From positions 123,818-187,817 of the forward strand of contig NZ_JAOCAH010000011.1 of assembly GCF_029839275.1 (NCBI RefSeq): a DNA stretch of 64,000 bases. The letters run 5' to 3'. The notes under the pieces are model-generated. The model was not told the origin of the DNA, searched no databases, and worked only from the letters and a program-made list of their open reading frames with translations. Source of the stretch: Pseudomonas sp. GD03944. Its GTDB lineage: Bacteria > Pseudomonadota > Gammaproteobacteria > Pseudomonadales > Pseudomonadaceae. The translations under genes were made by a program, and so were the position numbers. Positions 18,058 through 27,235 of the stretch are shown here, piece after piece (position 1 is the stretch's first letter; each line of letters starts with the position of its first letter).

Positions 18058-19701
18058 ATGCAGTTTCAGCTCGATCCCCGTTTCTATTACCTGGCGAACT
18101 TCCACAAGGCGCTGGCCTGGCTGCGCGAGCGCTATGACGACGTGCTGATCGAGGCCGAGCTCGCGTTCGTCGAGCGTTTCGCCGAGTTGCCGCTGGAAGC
18201 CCAGGCCCTGCTGGTGCGGATGATCATGCGCAAGGGCCCGCATTTTCGCGCAAGCAAGCTCGACTACGCCGAGATTGGCTGCCCGCGCCAGGCAGCACTG
18301 CCGCTGCTGGCGGCCGGCTGGATCCGCCAGGACGCCGAGCTGCCCCTGGAGGCGTTGTTCAGCCTGCTGCGCAAGGACGAGCTGCTCGCCCAGCTCGCCG
18401 ACCCCAGTTTCAAGACGCTGAAGAAAGACCAGTTGTTCGAGCACCTCGCCGAGCAGCATGAGGACCTGCTGCAGCCGTTCGCCGACTGGTGCCCGACCCT
18501 GGACGAGCAGGTGTTCAGCCTGACCATCGGCGAGCTGTGCGAACGCCTGCGCCTGATGTTCTTTGGCAACCTGCACCAGGACTGGAGCGAGTTCGTGCTC
18601 GCCGACCTGGGCATCTTCCGCTATGAGAGCGTGGCACTGGACGCCAGCTCCCGGGGCTTTCGCAACCGCGACGACGTCGACGCCTACCTGTTCCTGCGCC
18701 GCTGCCAGGAGTATTTCGAAGCCGGCGGCGCGGTCGAGGAGGTGCTCGAGCTGATCGACCAGACGCCACTGGACAGCCCGCTGATCGCCCGGCGCCACGC
18801 CAAGTTGCGCTTTCGCATCGGCCAGTACCTGGAACGCGAGGGTGCATTCGACGCCGCCCTGCTCTGCTACGCCGACAACCCCTACCCCGGCGCCCGGCAA
18901 CGGCAGATCCGCGTGCTGGAACGTTGCGCGCAGTTCGCCGAGGCCTACGCACTGGCGCAGCTCGCCGCCAGCGCTCCACGGGACGACGCCGAAGCACAGT
19001 TGGTGGAGCGCGCCCTGGTACGCCTCGGCCGTCACCTGGGCCATGCCAGGGCGGCCAAACCTAAGGCCGCCCCGCCCAGCCGCCTGGACCTCAGCCTGGC
19101 GCGCGCCGACGATGCCCTGCGGGTGGAATTCGCCGTTCTCGCCCACCTGCACCAGGACCACAGCCCGGTGCATTACGTGGAAAACAGACTGATCTGCAGC
19201 CTGTTCGGCCTGCTGTGCTGGGAGGCGATCTTCGCGCCGCTGCCGGGTGCCTTCTTCCACCCCTTCCACAGCGGCCCGGTGGACCTGCTGGAGCATGACT
19301 TCCTGGCCCGCCGCGCCGAGCGTTTCGAGGCCTGCCTGGCGCACCTGCACACCGGCAGCTACCAGGACGTGATCCGCCAGACCTACGCCGACAAGTACGG
19401 CATCCAGTCGCCTTTCGTGTTCTGGGGAGCATTGGACGAAACGCTGCTGCAGCAGGCCCTGGATTGCCTGCCCGCCGCGCACCTGCACGCCTGGTTCACC
19501 CGCCTGCTGCGCGACATCAAGGCCAACCGCGCCGGCATGCCCGACCTGATCCAGTTCTGGCCCGCCGAGCGCCGCTACCGGATGATCGAGGTCAAGGGCC
19601 CCGGCGATCGCCTGCAGGACAACCAGCGGCGCTGGCTGGCGTTCTGCGCCGAGCACGGCATGCCGGTGGACGTGTGCTACGTGCAGTGGGCCGAGGCATG
19701 A
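18058..19701 (+). CDS. FAN1-like VRR-NUC structure-specific nuclease
   Basis: A 547-residue homologue of the Fanconi-associated nuclease FAN1, an enzyme that unhooks interstrand crosslinks and cleaves 5' flaps. The C-terminal VRR-NUC domain keeps the PD-(D/E)XK residues Asp496 (MPDLIQFW), Glu511 and Lys513 (MIEVKGPGDRLQDNQ). The N-terminal FYYLANFHKALAWLRERYDD segment and central helical repeats match bacterial FAN1. The stop overlaps the start of the next gene, a nuclease-helicase fusion, by 4 bases (ATGA), so the two are translationally coupled. The gene starts at an ATG 254 bases from the divergent TonB receptor. Function in crosslink or flap repair is inferred from the family. Confidence 0.9.
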   Translation: MQFQLDPRFYYLANFHKALAWLRERYDDVLIEAELAFVERFAELPLEAQALLVRMIMRKGPHFRASKLDYAEIGCPRQAALPLLAAGWIRQDAELPLEALFSLLRKDELLAQLADPSFKTLKKDQLFEHLAEQHEDLLQPFADWCPTLDEQVFSLTIGELCERLRLMFFGNLHQDWSEFVLADLGIFRYESVALDASSRGFRNRDDVDAYLFLRRCQEYFEAGGAVEEVLELIDQTPLDSPLIARRHAKLRFRIGQYLEREGAFDAALLCYADNPYPGARQRQIRVLERCAQFAEAYALAQLAASAPRDDAEAQLVERALVRLGRHLGHARAAKPKAAPPSRLDLSLARADDALRVEFAVLAHLHQDHSPVHYVENRLICSLFGLLCWEAIFAPLPGAFFHPFHSGPVDLLEHDFLARRAERFEACLAHLHTGSYQDVIRQTYADKYGIQSPFVFWGALDETLLQQALDCLPAAHLHAWFTRLLRDIKANRAGMPDLIQFWPAERRYRMIEVKGPGDRLQDNQRRWLAFCAEHGMPVDVCYVQWAEA

Positions 19702-22010
19702 ACTATCAGGTTGCAGTGCGCGCGCTGTGCGAGTTCACCGCCAAGGTCGGCGACCTCGACCTGCGCTTCACGCCCTCGCCCACCGCCCAGGAAGGCATGG
19801 CAGGCCACGCCATCGTGGTCGGCCGGCGCGGCCCCGACTACCACGCCGAAGTGCCGCTGGCCGGCAACTACCAGGGCCTGCTGGTGCGCGGCCGGGCCGA
19901 TGGCTACGACCCCGAGGCCAATCGCCTGGAGGAGATCAAGACCCACCGCGGCGACATCGCGCGCATCCCGGAGAACCACCGCCAGCTGCACTGGGCCCAG
20001 GCCAAGGTCTACGGCTGGCTGCTGTGCCAGGAACGCGGCCTGCGCGAGATCAACCTGGCGGTGGTCTACTTCAACGTGCTCAGCCAGCACGAAACCGCCT
20101 TCCACGAGACCTTCGCCGCCGACGAGCTGCGCCTGTTCTTCGAGCTGCAGTGCAGCCGTTTCATCGCCTGGGCGGAGCACGAGCGCGCACACCAGGAAGC
20201 GCGCGACGAGGCCCTGGAGCGCCTGCGTTTTCCCCATGCCACCTTCCGCAGCGGGCAGCGCCAACTGGCCGAATCGGTGTACCGCGCCGCCCGCGATGGC
20301 CACTGCCTGATGGCCCAGGCCACCACCGGCATCGGCAAGACCCTCGGCACGCTGTTCCCGCAGCTCAAGGCCTTCCCCCAGCAGAAGCTCGACCGCCTGT
20401 TCTTCCTCACTGCCAAGACCCCGGGCCGGCGCCTGGCGCTGGACGCCCTGGCCACCCTGCGTCACCAGGAGGCCGGCATGCCGCTGCGCGTGCTGGAGTA
20501 CGTGGCCCGGGACAAGGCCTGCGAACACCCCGACAAGGCCTGTCACGGCGACGCCTGCCCGTTGGCCAAGGGCTTCTACGACCGCCTGCCGGATGCGCGC
20601 AAGGCCGCCCTGGAGCATCAGTGGCTGGACCAGCACGGCGTGCGCCAGGTAGCCCTGGAGCATGGCATCTGCCCGTACTACCTGAGCCAGGAACTGTGCC
20701 GCTGGGCCGACGTGGTGGTGTGCGACTACAACTACTACTTCGACATGGGCGGCCTGCTCTACGGCCTCACCCTGCTCAACGAATGGCGCGTGGCGCTGCT
20801 GGTGGACGAAGCGCACAACCTGATCGAACGGGCGCGCAGCATGTACACCGCCGAGCTCGACCAGACGCGTTTCAAGGCGCTGCGGCGCATCGCCCCGTCC
20901 ATGCTCAAAGGCCCGCTGGAGCGGGTCGAGCGCCATTGGGAGCTGCTGCACAAGGACCAGCTGGACGAGTACCAGGTGTACCCGCTGGCCCCGGAGCTGT
21001 TCATCATGGCGCTGCAGAAAGCCGTCAGCTCCCTGACCGACCACCTCACCGAACAGCCCACGGGCAACGACGCCGAGCTGCTGCGTTTCTACCTCGACGC
21101 CATGCTCTTCTGCCGCCTGGGCGAAGCCTTCGACAGCCACTCGCTGTTCGACATCAGCCGCACACCGACCCTGACCGGCGATACCACTTCGACCCTATGC
21201 ATCCGCAACATCGTGCCGGCGCCGTTCCTGCAACCGCGCTTCGATGCCGCCCACACCTGCACGCTGTTTTCCGCCACGCTGAGCCCGGCCAACTACTACG
21301 CCGACCTGCTCGGCCTGCCGGACGAAACGCCGTGGATCGACGTGGAGTCGCCCTTCGCCGCCTCGCAGTTGCAGGTGCATGCGGTGAGCAACCTGTCCAC
21401 GCGCTTCGTGCACCGCGACCACTCGCTGATCCCCATCGCCGCGCTGATGGCGCGCCAGTTCGCCGAGCGGCCGGGCAACTACCTGGCGTTCTTCAGCAGC
21501 TACACCTACTTGCGCCAGGTGCTGGATGCGTTCTGCGAGGCCTACCCGGGCATCCCGGTGTGGGAGCAGTCGCGGCAAATGGACGAAGCCCAGCGCCAGG
21601 GCTTTCTCGACCGGTTCAGCAGCGGCGGCCAGGGCATCGGCTTCGCGGTATTGGGCGGGGCGTTCGGCGAGGGCATCGACCTGCCCGGCGACCGCCTGAT
21701 CGGCGCGTTCATCGCCACCCTCGGCCTGCCGCAGATCAACCCGATCAACGAAGAGATCAAACTGCGCATGCAGGCCATGTTCGGCAGCGAGGTCGGCTAC
21801 GACTACACCTACCTGTTTCCGGGTATGCAGAAGGTGGTGCAGGCGGCAGGTCGGGTGATCCGCACCCAGCAGGACGAAGGGGTGGTGTACCTGATCGACG
21901 ACCGCTTCAACCAGCCGGCCATCCGCCGGCTGCTGCCGACCTGGTGGGAGGTGGGGCGCCATCGCCTGCCGTTGCTGTATCCGCGACCGGCTCCGGCGCC
22001 CCTGTTGTAG
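19698..22010 (+). CDS. XPD/DinG-like Fe-S helicase with N-terminal PD-(D/E)XK nuclease domain
   Basis: A 770-residue two-domain protein. The N-terminal part (about 1-165) has a Cas4/AddB-type nuclease signature: Asp68 (VRGRADGYD), Glu79-x-Lys81 (EEIKTHRG) and a downstream QLHWAQAKVYGWLL. From about 180 it is a superfamily 2 helicase: Walker A with Lys214 (ATTGIGKT), DEAH box at Asp370 (LLVDEAHNL), Cys-rich insert (ACEHPDKACHGDACPLAKG and CPYYLSQELC) that fits a 4Fe-4S cluster as in XPD/DinG, and a C-terminal motif VI QAAGRVIRTQQD. It overlaps the FAN1 gene by 4 bases. Probable role: unwinding and trimming DNA together with FAN1. Confidence 0.9.
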   Translation: MNYQVAVRALCEFTAKVGDLDLRFTPSPTAQEGMAGHAIVVGRRGPDYHAEVPLAGNYQGLLVRGRADGYDPEANRLEEIKTHRGDIARIPENHRQLHWAQAKVYGWLLCQERGLREINLAVVYFNVLSQHETAFHETFAADELRLFFELQCSRFIAWAEHERAHQEARDEALERLRFPHATFRSGQRQLAESVYRAARDGHCLMAQATTGIGKTLGTLFPQLKAFPQQKLDRLFFLTAKTPGRRLALDALATLRHQEAGMPLRVLEYVARDKACEHPDKACHGDACPLAKGFYDRLPDARKAALEHQWLDQHGVRQVALEHGICPYYLSQELCRWADVVVCDYNYYFDMGGLLYGLTLLNEWRVALLVDEAHNLIERARSMYTAELDQTRFKALRRIAPSMLKGPLERVERHWELLHKDQLDEYQVYPLAPELFIMALQKAVSSLTDHLTEQPTGNDAELLRFYLDAMLFCRLGEAFDSHSLFDISRTPTLTGDTTSTLCIRNIVPAPFLQPRFDAAHTCTLFSATLSPANYYADLLGLPDETPWIDVESPFAASQLQVHAVSNLSTRFVHRDHSLIPIAALMARQFAERPGNYLAFFSSYTYLRQVLDAFCEAYPGIPVWEQSRQMDEAQRQGFLDRFSSGGQGIGFAVLGGAFGEGIDLPGDRLIGAFIATLGLPQINPINEEIKLRMQAMFGSEVGYDYTYLFPGMQKVVQAAGRVIRTQQDEGVVYLIDDRFNQPAIRRLLPTWWEVGRHRLPLLYPRPAPAPLL

Positions 22011-22445
22011 TCAGGGCGTTTCCAGCGTTTCCGGGAGGATATTGAAGCCGCCCTTGTTCTGGCTGACGATGCGGAAGTCGTAGCGCTGGCCGGGCTCGAC
22101 GCGCACCAACTTCTCGCGGTTCAGGCGGCCCATGCCACACAGGGTGTCATCCGCCTTGTCGATGCCGATGCCGATGATGCGGTTGCCCGGAGGCACCTGG
22201 AAGCTGGCCTTCTCGCCCATGCCGATGCGCGCGGCCACTTTGCGATCGACCAGCAGCGCCACGTAGCAGCCACCGCCCATCAGGCCCAGGTCGCGGTTGA
22301 CCACCAGTTCCCCGCCATTGTTGACCGGCTCCTGGTAACCCAGCAGGCGGTCGGCAGGCACATCGGTCACCTTGTCGGGATCGGCCTTGAACGAAGAACA
22401 ACCGGCGAGCAACAGCAGAGGCAGAACGGCACAGATCAAGCGCAT
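22011..22445 (-). CDS. Putative outer-membrane lipoprotein, function unknown
   Basis: A 144-residue protein with a type II signal peptide and lipobox LLLLAGCSS, so it should be lipidated at Cys16 or thereabouts and anchored in an outer or inner membrane leaflet. The mature part resembles small DUF-type lipoproteins that respond to or bind periplasmic partners (GYQEPVNNGGELVVNRDLGL, GCYVALLVDRKVAARIGMGE), but no named family was recognised. The ATG at 22443-22445 is chosen because GGAGG lies six bases upstream; a GTG two codons earlier abuts that motif. Its stop codon touches the stop of the convergent helicase gene, with no space between them. Confidence 0.75.
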   Translation of the reverse strand: MRLICAVLPLLLLAGCSSFKADPDKVTDVPADRLLGYQEPVNNGGELVVNRDLGLMGGGCYVALLVDRKVAARIGMGEKASFQVPPGNRIIGIGIDKADDTLCGMGRLNREKLVRVEPGQRYDFRIVSQNKGGFNILPETLETP

Positions 22446-22556
22446 GGGCACCCTCCATGGGCGGTAATACGGAATCCGGCGGACCGGGTGGGAACAGCGG
22501 AGCGGCGCATGCCGCTCACCTCAGCATATACACAGAACGCCAGGCTGGCGTTCGGT

Positions 22557-23846
22557 TCATTCGGCCAGTACCGCTTCGACCACCGGATCTTCGCGCCAGA
22601 TCGCCAGCGAATCCGCGGTGTAGGTGCTGAGCAGCCAGCCGGTGCGCGCACCGATCAGCGTGCTGACCGCGTGCTGACGCCCGAACGGGCTGTGCCGCGC
22701 CAGGTACAGCGCCGTGTCGCGCAATACCGCCAGGGTGCGGCTGTGGGACTGGAACAACGGCGTGAGCAGGCGGCTGGCCTGGCGGTAATAACGCAGGTGG
22801 TCACGCCGCGCCTGGGCGTAGCCGGCGAACACCGCGGGCCAGTCCAGCGCCTCCCCGGCGGGTGCCGCGCGCAGCACCTGATCCAGTGCCGCGGCATCCA
22901 CCAGGGCCATGTTCACCCCCTGCCCCAGCTGCGGGCTCATGGCATGGGCGCAATCGCCAATGGCGATCACCCGGCCATCGTGCCACTGCCGCATGCGCAC
23001 ATCGGCATAGACCGCCTGGCTCAGCTGCTCCGGGCGCTCGACCTGGGCCAGGAAGGGTTCGGCCGCCTCGCCAGCCAGCTGCAGCACCTGCTGCTTCCAG
23101 GCGTCCAGGCCGGCCTGGCGACAGGCGTCGAACTGCGCCACGGGCAGGCTCCAGAACAGGCTGCTCAGGCGTTGCTCGCGGTTGTGGTGGGTGCGCCCGG
23201 TCGGCATCACGCCGAACATCTGCGAGCACTGCCGGTACCACTGGCGCAGGTCGGTGGAGTCGGCCCCCGCCGGGGTCGGCACGATGCTCCACAAGGCGCC
23301 CCAGGGGTAGGGCTGGATGGCCTGGCGCACCTGCATCTGCGCGCGCAGGGTCGAGCGCACGCCGTCCGCCAGAATCAGCGCGCCGTATTCGCCGCACGGG
23401 TGCTCGGTGCCCTGTTCGTCCTGGCGATACAGCTGCACGTGGCTGGCCTGCTGGCTGAAGCGGGTGATGTTCATGCCGGTGAGGATGCGCACCCCGGCCT
23501 GCTGGGCGGCGTTGTGCAGGGCGTGCAGCAATACGCTGCGGTGAATGCCCATGCCATAGCTGTCGGGCTGCCAGTGGGCATAGCGGGTGTCGAGAATCAC
23601 CCGACCGCCCGCCGTGGTGCCGAACAGGCGGCTGACCGGGGCACCGAGGCCGGTGCATTCGGTCAGCAGACCCAGTTCGCGCAGCACCGCCAGGCCCGAC
23701 GGCTGCAGCAGCACGCCAGCGCCCACCGCCTGCAGCGCCGGCACCCGCTCCAGCAGGTGCACCTCGAAGCCCTGGCGGGCCAGGAGCAGCGCGCTGGCCA
23801 ACCCGGCGGTGCCTGCCCCGACAATGGCAATCGGTAATCCCTTCAC
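22557..23846 (-). CDS. FAD-dependent aromatic monooxygenase-like protein
   Basis: A 429-residue class A flavoprotein monooxygenase of the salicylate hydroxylase/UbiH type, which would use NAD(P)H, O2 and FAD to hydroxylate an aromatic or related substrate. Motifs: N-terminal Rossmann IAIVGAGTAGLASALLLARQ, the DG motif ALILADGVRSTLRAQM near 160, and the GD motif IAIGDCAHAMSPQLGQGVNM near 290. It starts with GTG preceded by GGGAGACGG. No aromatic operon surrounds it, so the substrate is unknown. Confidence 0.82.
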   Translation of the reverse strand: MKGLPIAIVGAGTAGLASALLLARQGFEVHLLERVPALQAVGAGVLLQPSGLAVLRELGLLTECTGLGAPVSRLFGTTAGGRVILDTRYAHWQPDSYGMGIHRSVLLHALHNAAQQAGVRILTGMNITRFSQQASHVQLYRQDEQGTEHPCGEYGALILADGVRSTLRAQMQVRQAIQPYPWGALWSIVPTPAGADSTDLRQWYRQCSQMFGVMPTGRTHHNREQRLSSLFWSLPVAQFDACRQAGLDAWKQQVLQLAGEAAEPFLAQVERPEQLSQAVYADVRMRQWHDGRVIAIGDCAHAMSPQLGQGVNMALVDAAALDQVLRAAPAGEALDWPAVFAGYAQARRDHLRYYRQASRLLTPLFQSHSRTLAVLRDTALYLARHSPFGRQHAVSTLIGARTGWLLSTYTADSLAIWREDPVVEAVLAE

Positions 23847-23975
23847 AGCCCGTCTCCCTCATGCGAACGAGCCGATTCTACCCTTCAACGTCTGCATCAG
23901 CGCCAGGCCGGCCGCAGGCCAATGCTGCCAATGTGCGGCTCCGCACAGCCTGCCCGGCATCGGCAACGCGTGGCG

Positions 23976-24123
23976 CTTAGAGCCTGTGCACGATCTCGCG
24001 AGCTAGAGCCATACAAGGCAAAAACAGGCGAAGAAGCGGAGTTTACGTGCTGTAAATGAGCATTCTGAGCCTGTTTTTAACGCAGTAGGGCCGACGCGCA
24101 GCAGATCGTGAACAGGTTCTTAG
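23976..24123. mobile_element. MITE-like element, copy 1
   Basis: A 148-bp element with inverted ends: CTTAGAGCCTGTGCACGATC on the left and, read on the other strand from the right, CTAAGAACCTGTTCACGATC. Inside is a pair of inverted AAAAACAGG segments and a core GTTTACGTGCTGTAAATGAG that recurs, inverted and diverged, in the element at 46622-46779. No coding capacity. The right end supplies the stop codon of the SDR gene. The structure fits a non-autonomous miniature inverted-repeat element. Confidence 0.7.
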
Positions 24124-24878
24124 AGGTACATGCCACCAGAGGCTTCTATCCGCTGCCCGGTGATCCAGCGCCCGCCATCACCGAGCAACACGGCAATCGC
24201 GCCGCCGATATCGTCCGGCAAGCCCACCCGGCCCTGGGCGGTGTTGCTGGCAATGAAGGCATTGACCTCGCTGTTGTCGCGCACCACCCCACCACCGAAA
24301 TCGGTTTCGATGGCGCCGGGGGCCAGTACGTTCACGCTGATGCCGCGTGGTCCCAGCTCCTTCGCCAGGTAACGGGTCAGCACCTCGATACCGCCCTTCA
24401 TGGTGGCGTAGGCGGCATAGCCCGGCAGGCTGAAACGCGCCAGTCCGCTGGAGATATTGAGAATGCGCCCCTGGTCGGCAATCAGCGGCAACAGGTGCTG
24501 GGTGAGGAAGAACGGCCCCTTGAGGTGAACGCTCACCAACTCGTCGAACTGCGCTTCGGAGGTCTCGGCAAAACTGGCGTGCACGCCCATGCCGGCGTTG
24601 TTGACCAGGAAGTCGAACTGGTTGCGGCCGAAGGTGTGCTGCAGGCCGGCCGCCACCTCGGCGGCGAAGGCCGCGAACTGGCCACTCTGGCTGACATCCA
24701 GCGGCAGCACCAGCGCACGGGCGCCGAGCTTCTCGACCTCGCTGACCAGACTCTGCGCGTCGGCGGCGTTGCTGCGGTAGGTGCCGATGATGTCCACACC
24801 CTGGGCAGCCAAGTGCAAGGCGGTGTTGCGTCCCAGGCCACGGCTGGCGCCGGTGATCAATGCGATTTTACGGGTCAT
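24120..24878 (-). CDS. SDR family oxidoreductase
   Basis: A 252-residue short-chain dehydrogenase/reductase. Cofactor motif LITGASRGLGRNTAL at the N-terminus, NNAG at about residue 90, the catalytic Ser (NISSGLARFS) and Tyr-x-x-x-Lys as YAAYATMKGG, and the C-terminal GGRWITGQRIEASGGMYL typical of 3-oxoacyl-ACP reductase-like SDRs. The start at 24878 has AAGGAG eight bases upstream. It is divergent from a LysR gene that probably regulates it. The stop codon TAA lies inside the terminal repeat of a MITE-like element. The substrate is unknown. Confidence 0.88.
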   Translation of the reverse strand: MTRKIALITGASRGLGRNTALHLAAQGVDIIGTYRSNAADAQSLVSEVEKLGARALVLPLDVSQSGQFAAFAAEVAAGLQHTFGRNQFDFLVNNAGMGVHASFAETSEAQFDELVSVHLKGPFFLTQHLLPLIADQGRILNISSGLARFSLPGYAAYATMKGGIEVLTRYLAKELGPRGISVNVLAPGAIETDFGGGVVRDNSEVNAFIASNTAQGRVGLPDDIGGAIAVLLGDGGRWITGQRIEASGGMYL

Positions 24879-24992
24879 GGCGGTGCTCCTTGAGGAAGAA
24901 TGAGCACAGGTTATTGGCTTGATAAAAACCGATAAACACAGCAAATTCGGAAATACTGATCGCCACAGACGAACAATCGACAAGGTGCCGCC

Positions 24993-25892
24993 ATGAACAA
25001 ACTGGAACTGCTGCGCACCTTCGTCCGCGTCAGCGAGCTGGCCAGTTTCACCCAGGCCGCCGACAGCCTGGGGCTGCCACGCTCCAGCGTGTCGCAACAG
25101 GTGCAGACGCTGGAAACCCTGCTCGGCACGCGCCTGCTGCAGCGCACCACGCGCAAGGTGCAGCCCACCCAGGATGGCCTGGTGCTGTACGAGCGCAGCC
25201 GGGACATGCTGGCCAACATGGACGAGCTGGAAAACCTGTTCCGCCAGGACGCCACGCAACTGGGCGGCCGCCTGCGGATCGACATGCCCACCGGCATGGC
25301 CAGGCGCCTGGTCACGCCGCGCCTGGGGGAGTTCCTGCATCGCCACCCGCTGATCGAGCTGGAAATCAGCAGCAGCGACCGGCGGGTCGACCTGGTGCGA
25401 GAGGGGTTCGATTGCGTGGTGCGCGTGGGCGAGGTCCACGACAGCAGCCTGGTCGCCCGCCCGCTCGGCCACTTCGCCATGGTCAATTGCGCCAGCCCCG
25501 CCTACCTGGCGCAGTACGGCATGCCGCAGAGCCTCGATGACCTGGCGCAGCACCGGCTGATCCACTACGTGGGGGTGTTGGGCACGCGCTCCGACGGCTT
25601 CGAGTACCAGGTCGATGGCGTCACCGCGTACCGGTCGATGCCCGGCAACATCACGGTGAACAACATCGATGCCTACGAAGGCACGTGCCTGGGTGGGCTG
25701 GGCATCATCCAGGCGCCGCTGGTGGGCATGCGTGCGCTGCTGGACGAGGGCCTGCTGTGCAGCATCCTGCCGGCCTACTTGCCGGCGCCAATGCCGGTCA
25801 GCCTGCTGTACGCCCACCGCCACCAGCCCCAGCGCGTGCGGGCGTTCATGCACTGGCTGGAAGCGCTGATTACCGAGGAAACCAGCGCCTGA
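24993..25892 (+). CDS. LysR family transcriptional regulator
   Basis: A 299-residue LysR regulator with HTH MNKLELLRTFVRVSELASFT / PRSSVSQQVQTLETLLGTRL and an effector domain starting near residue 90 (LRIDMPTGMARRLVTPRL). It belongs to the same CrgA-like branch as the gene at 13970. The divergent SDR gene, 114 bases away, is the likely target. Confidence 0.87.
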   Translation: MNKLELLRTFVRVSELASFTQAADSLGLPRSSVSQQVQTLETLLGTRLLQRTTRKVQPTQDGLVLYERSRDMLANMDELENLFRQDATQLGGRLRIDMPTGMARRLVTPRLGEFLHRHPLIELEISSSDRRVDLVREGFDCVVRVGEVHDSSLVARPLGHFAMVNCASPAYLAQYGMPQSLDDLAQHRLIHYVGVLGTRSDGFEYQVDGVTAYRSMPGNITVNNIDAYEGTCLGGLGIIQAPLVGMRALLDEGLLCSILPAYLPAPMPVSLLYAHRHQPQRVRAFMHWLEALITEETSA

Positions 25893-25905
25893 ACAGGCCG
25901 TGGTG

Positions 25906-26343
25906 TCAGCCGGCTATACGCGTGAGCAGGCGCGCCTGCAGTTTTTCCAGCTCGGCCTTGTCGGCCTGGTTGGCCGCGTGGATGCCCAGGCCTTCGCCGG
26001 AGAAACGCGGCACGATGTGCATGTGGATATGGAACACCGTCTGCCCGGCTGGCGCGCCGTTGAACTGCGCCACCTGCACGCCGTCCGGCTGCAGCTCGTC
26101 GACCAGCACCTGGGTCAGCTGACGCACCACGCGCATCACCTTGGCCAGGGCGTCGTCGTCGATATCGAGGATATTGCGGGCCGCCGAGCGCTTGGGGATC
26201 ACCAGGGTGTGGCCGTAGGACTGGGGGAACAGGTCGAGGAAGGCGAGCACGTCGTCGTCTTCGTAGAGCTTGAAGCACGGCGCCTCGCCGCGAATGATCT
26301 GGGCAAAGATGTTCTGTGGATCGTAATCGCCATGCAGGCTCAT
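25906..26343 (-). CDS. HIT family nucleotide-binding protein
   Basis: A 145-residue histidine-triad protein. The triad is HIHMHIVPR near residue 105. Upstream is the fold-typical IIRGEAPCFKLYEDDDVLAF and SYGHTLVIPKRSAARNILD. HIT hydrolases cleave nucleoside phosphoramidates and adenylated intermediates; the exact substrate here is open. The start MSLHGDYDPQNIF has GGAGA before it; an open extension to 26391 is not supported. The gene stands alone, divergent from a GST gene. Confidence 0.88.
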   Translation of the reverse strand: MSLHGDYDPQNIFAQIIRGEAPCFKLYEDDDVLAFLDLFPQSYGHTLVIPKRSAARNILDIDDDALAKVMRVVRQLTQVLVDELQPDGVQVAQFNGAPAGQTVFHIHMHIVPRFSGEGLGIHAANQADKAELEKLQARLLTRIAG

Positions 26344-26450
26344 CGGGTCTCTCCATTCACCAGGTTTCGATGGCCGCACGATACCGGGCACATGACCGCA
26401 CGGGCAACGCCCGCTATTCTGCTGTTTTCGTTCGCCTGTCCGGAGTCCCC

Positions 26451-27155
26451 ATGCCAGACCTGTCCGCCTTCCCCATCACCGAGAAATGGCCCGCCACCCA
26501 GCCCGACCGCCTGCAGCTCTACTCGCTGCCCACGCCCAACGGCGTCAAGGTGTCGATCATGCTGGAGGAAATCGGCCTGCCCTACGAGCCGCATCTGGTG
26601 AGTTTCGAGACCAACGACCAGCTGTCCCCGGCGTTCCTGTCGCTCAACCCGAACAACAAGATCCCGGCCATCCTCGACCCCAACGGCCCGGGCGGCAAAC
26701 CGCTGGCGCTGTTCGAGTCCGGGGCGATCCTGCTGTACCTCGCCGACAAGAGCGGCCAGTTGATCCCCAGCGACCCGGCGCGCCGCTACGAGACCATCCA
26801 GTGGCTGATGTTCCAGATGGGTGGCATCGGCCCGATGTTCGGCCAGCTGGGCTTCTTCCATGCCTTCGCCGGCAAGGACTACGAAGACAAGCGCCCCCGC
26901 GACCGCTACGTCAACGAATCCGCGCGCCTGCTCGGCGTACTCGACAAGCACCTAGAAAACCGCCAGTGGATCATGGGCGACGACTACAGCATCGCCGACA
27001 TCGCGATCTTCCCGTGGGTGCGCAACCTGGTGGGCTTCTACGCCGCTGGCGAGCTGGTGCAGTTCGAGCGCTTCACCCAGGTCAAGCGCGTGCTGGAGCA
27101 GTTCGTCGCGCGCCCGGCGGTGGAACGCGGCCTGGCCATTCCCAAGCGCGGCTGA
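26451..27155 (+). CDS. Glutathione S-transferase, YfcG/YghU-like
   Basis: A 234-residue cytoplasmic GST. The thioredoxin-like N-terminal domain has LQLYSLPTPNGVKVSIMLEE followed by the cis-Pro motif NNKIPAILDPNG and ESGAILLYLADKSG (glutathione gamma-glutamyl site). The helical C-terminal domain has DYSIADIAIFPWVRN. The TPNG pattern is that of the nu-class disulfide-bond oxidoreductases YfcG/YghU, which bind two glutathiones and lack a catalytic Cys. ATG at 26451 follows CGGAGTCCCC. Confidence 0.87.
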   Translation: MPDLSAFPITEKWPATQPDRLQLYSLPTPNGVKVSIMLEEIGLPYEPHLVSFETNDQLSPAFLSLNPNNKIPAILDPNGPGGKPLALFESGAILLYLADKSGQLIPSDPARRYETIQWLMFQMGGIGPMFGQLGFFHAFAGKDYEDKRPRDRYVNESARLLGVLDKHLENRQWIMGDDYSIADIAIFPWVRNLVGFYAAGELVQFERFTQVKRVLEQFVARPAVERGLAIPKRG

Positions 27156-27235
27156 CGCACCATTCGGGGTGGATGCGCGCAAACCCGCCACGGGTTATCT
27201 TCTGTGCCCTTCACCCCGACGCCACGAGCCTGTCC

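Noticed and set aside
24879..25853. Upstream extension of the SDR frame (577 residues)
   Set aside because: Antisense to a clear LysR gene. The SDR cofactor motif begins right after the ATG at 24878, which has a good ribosome binding site.
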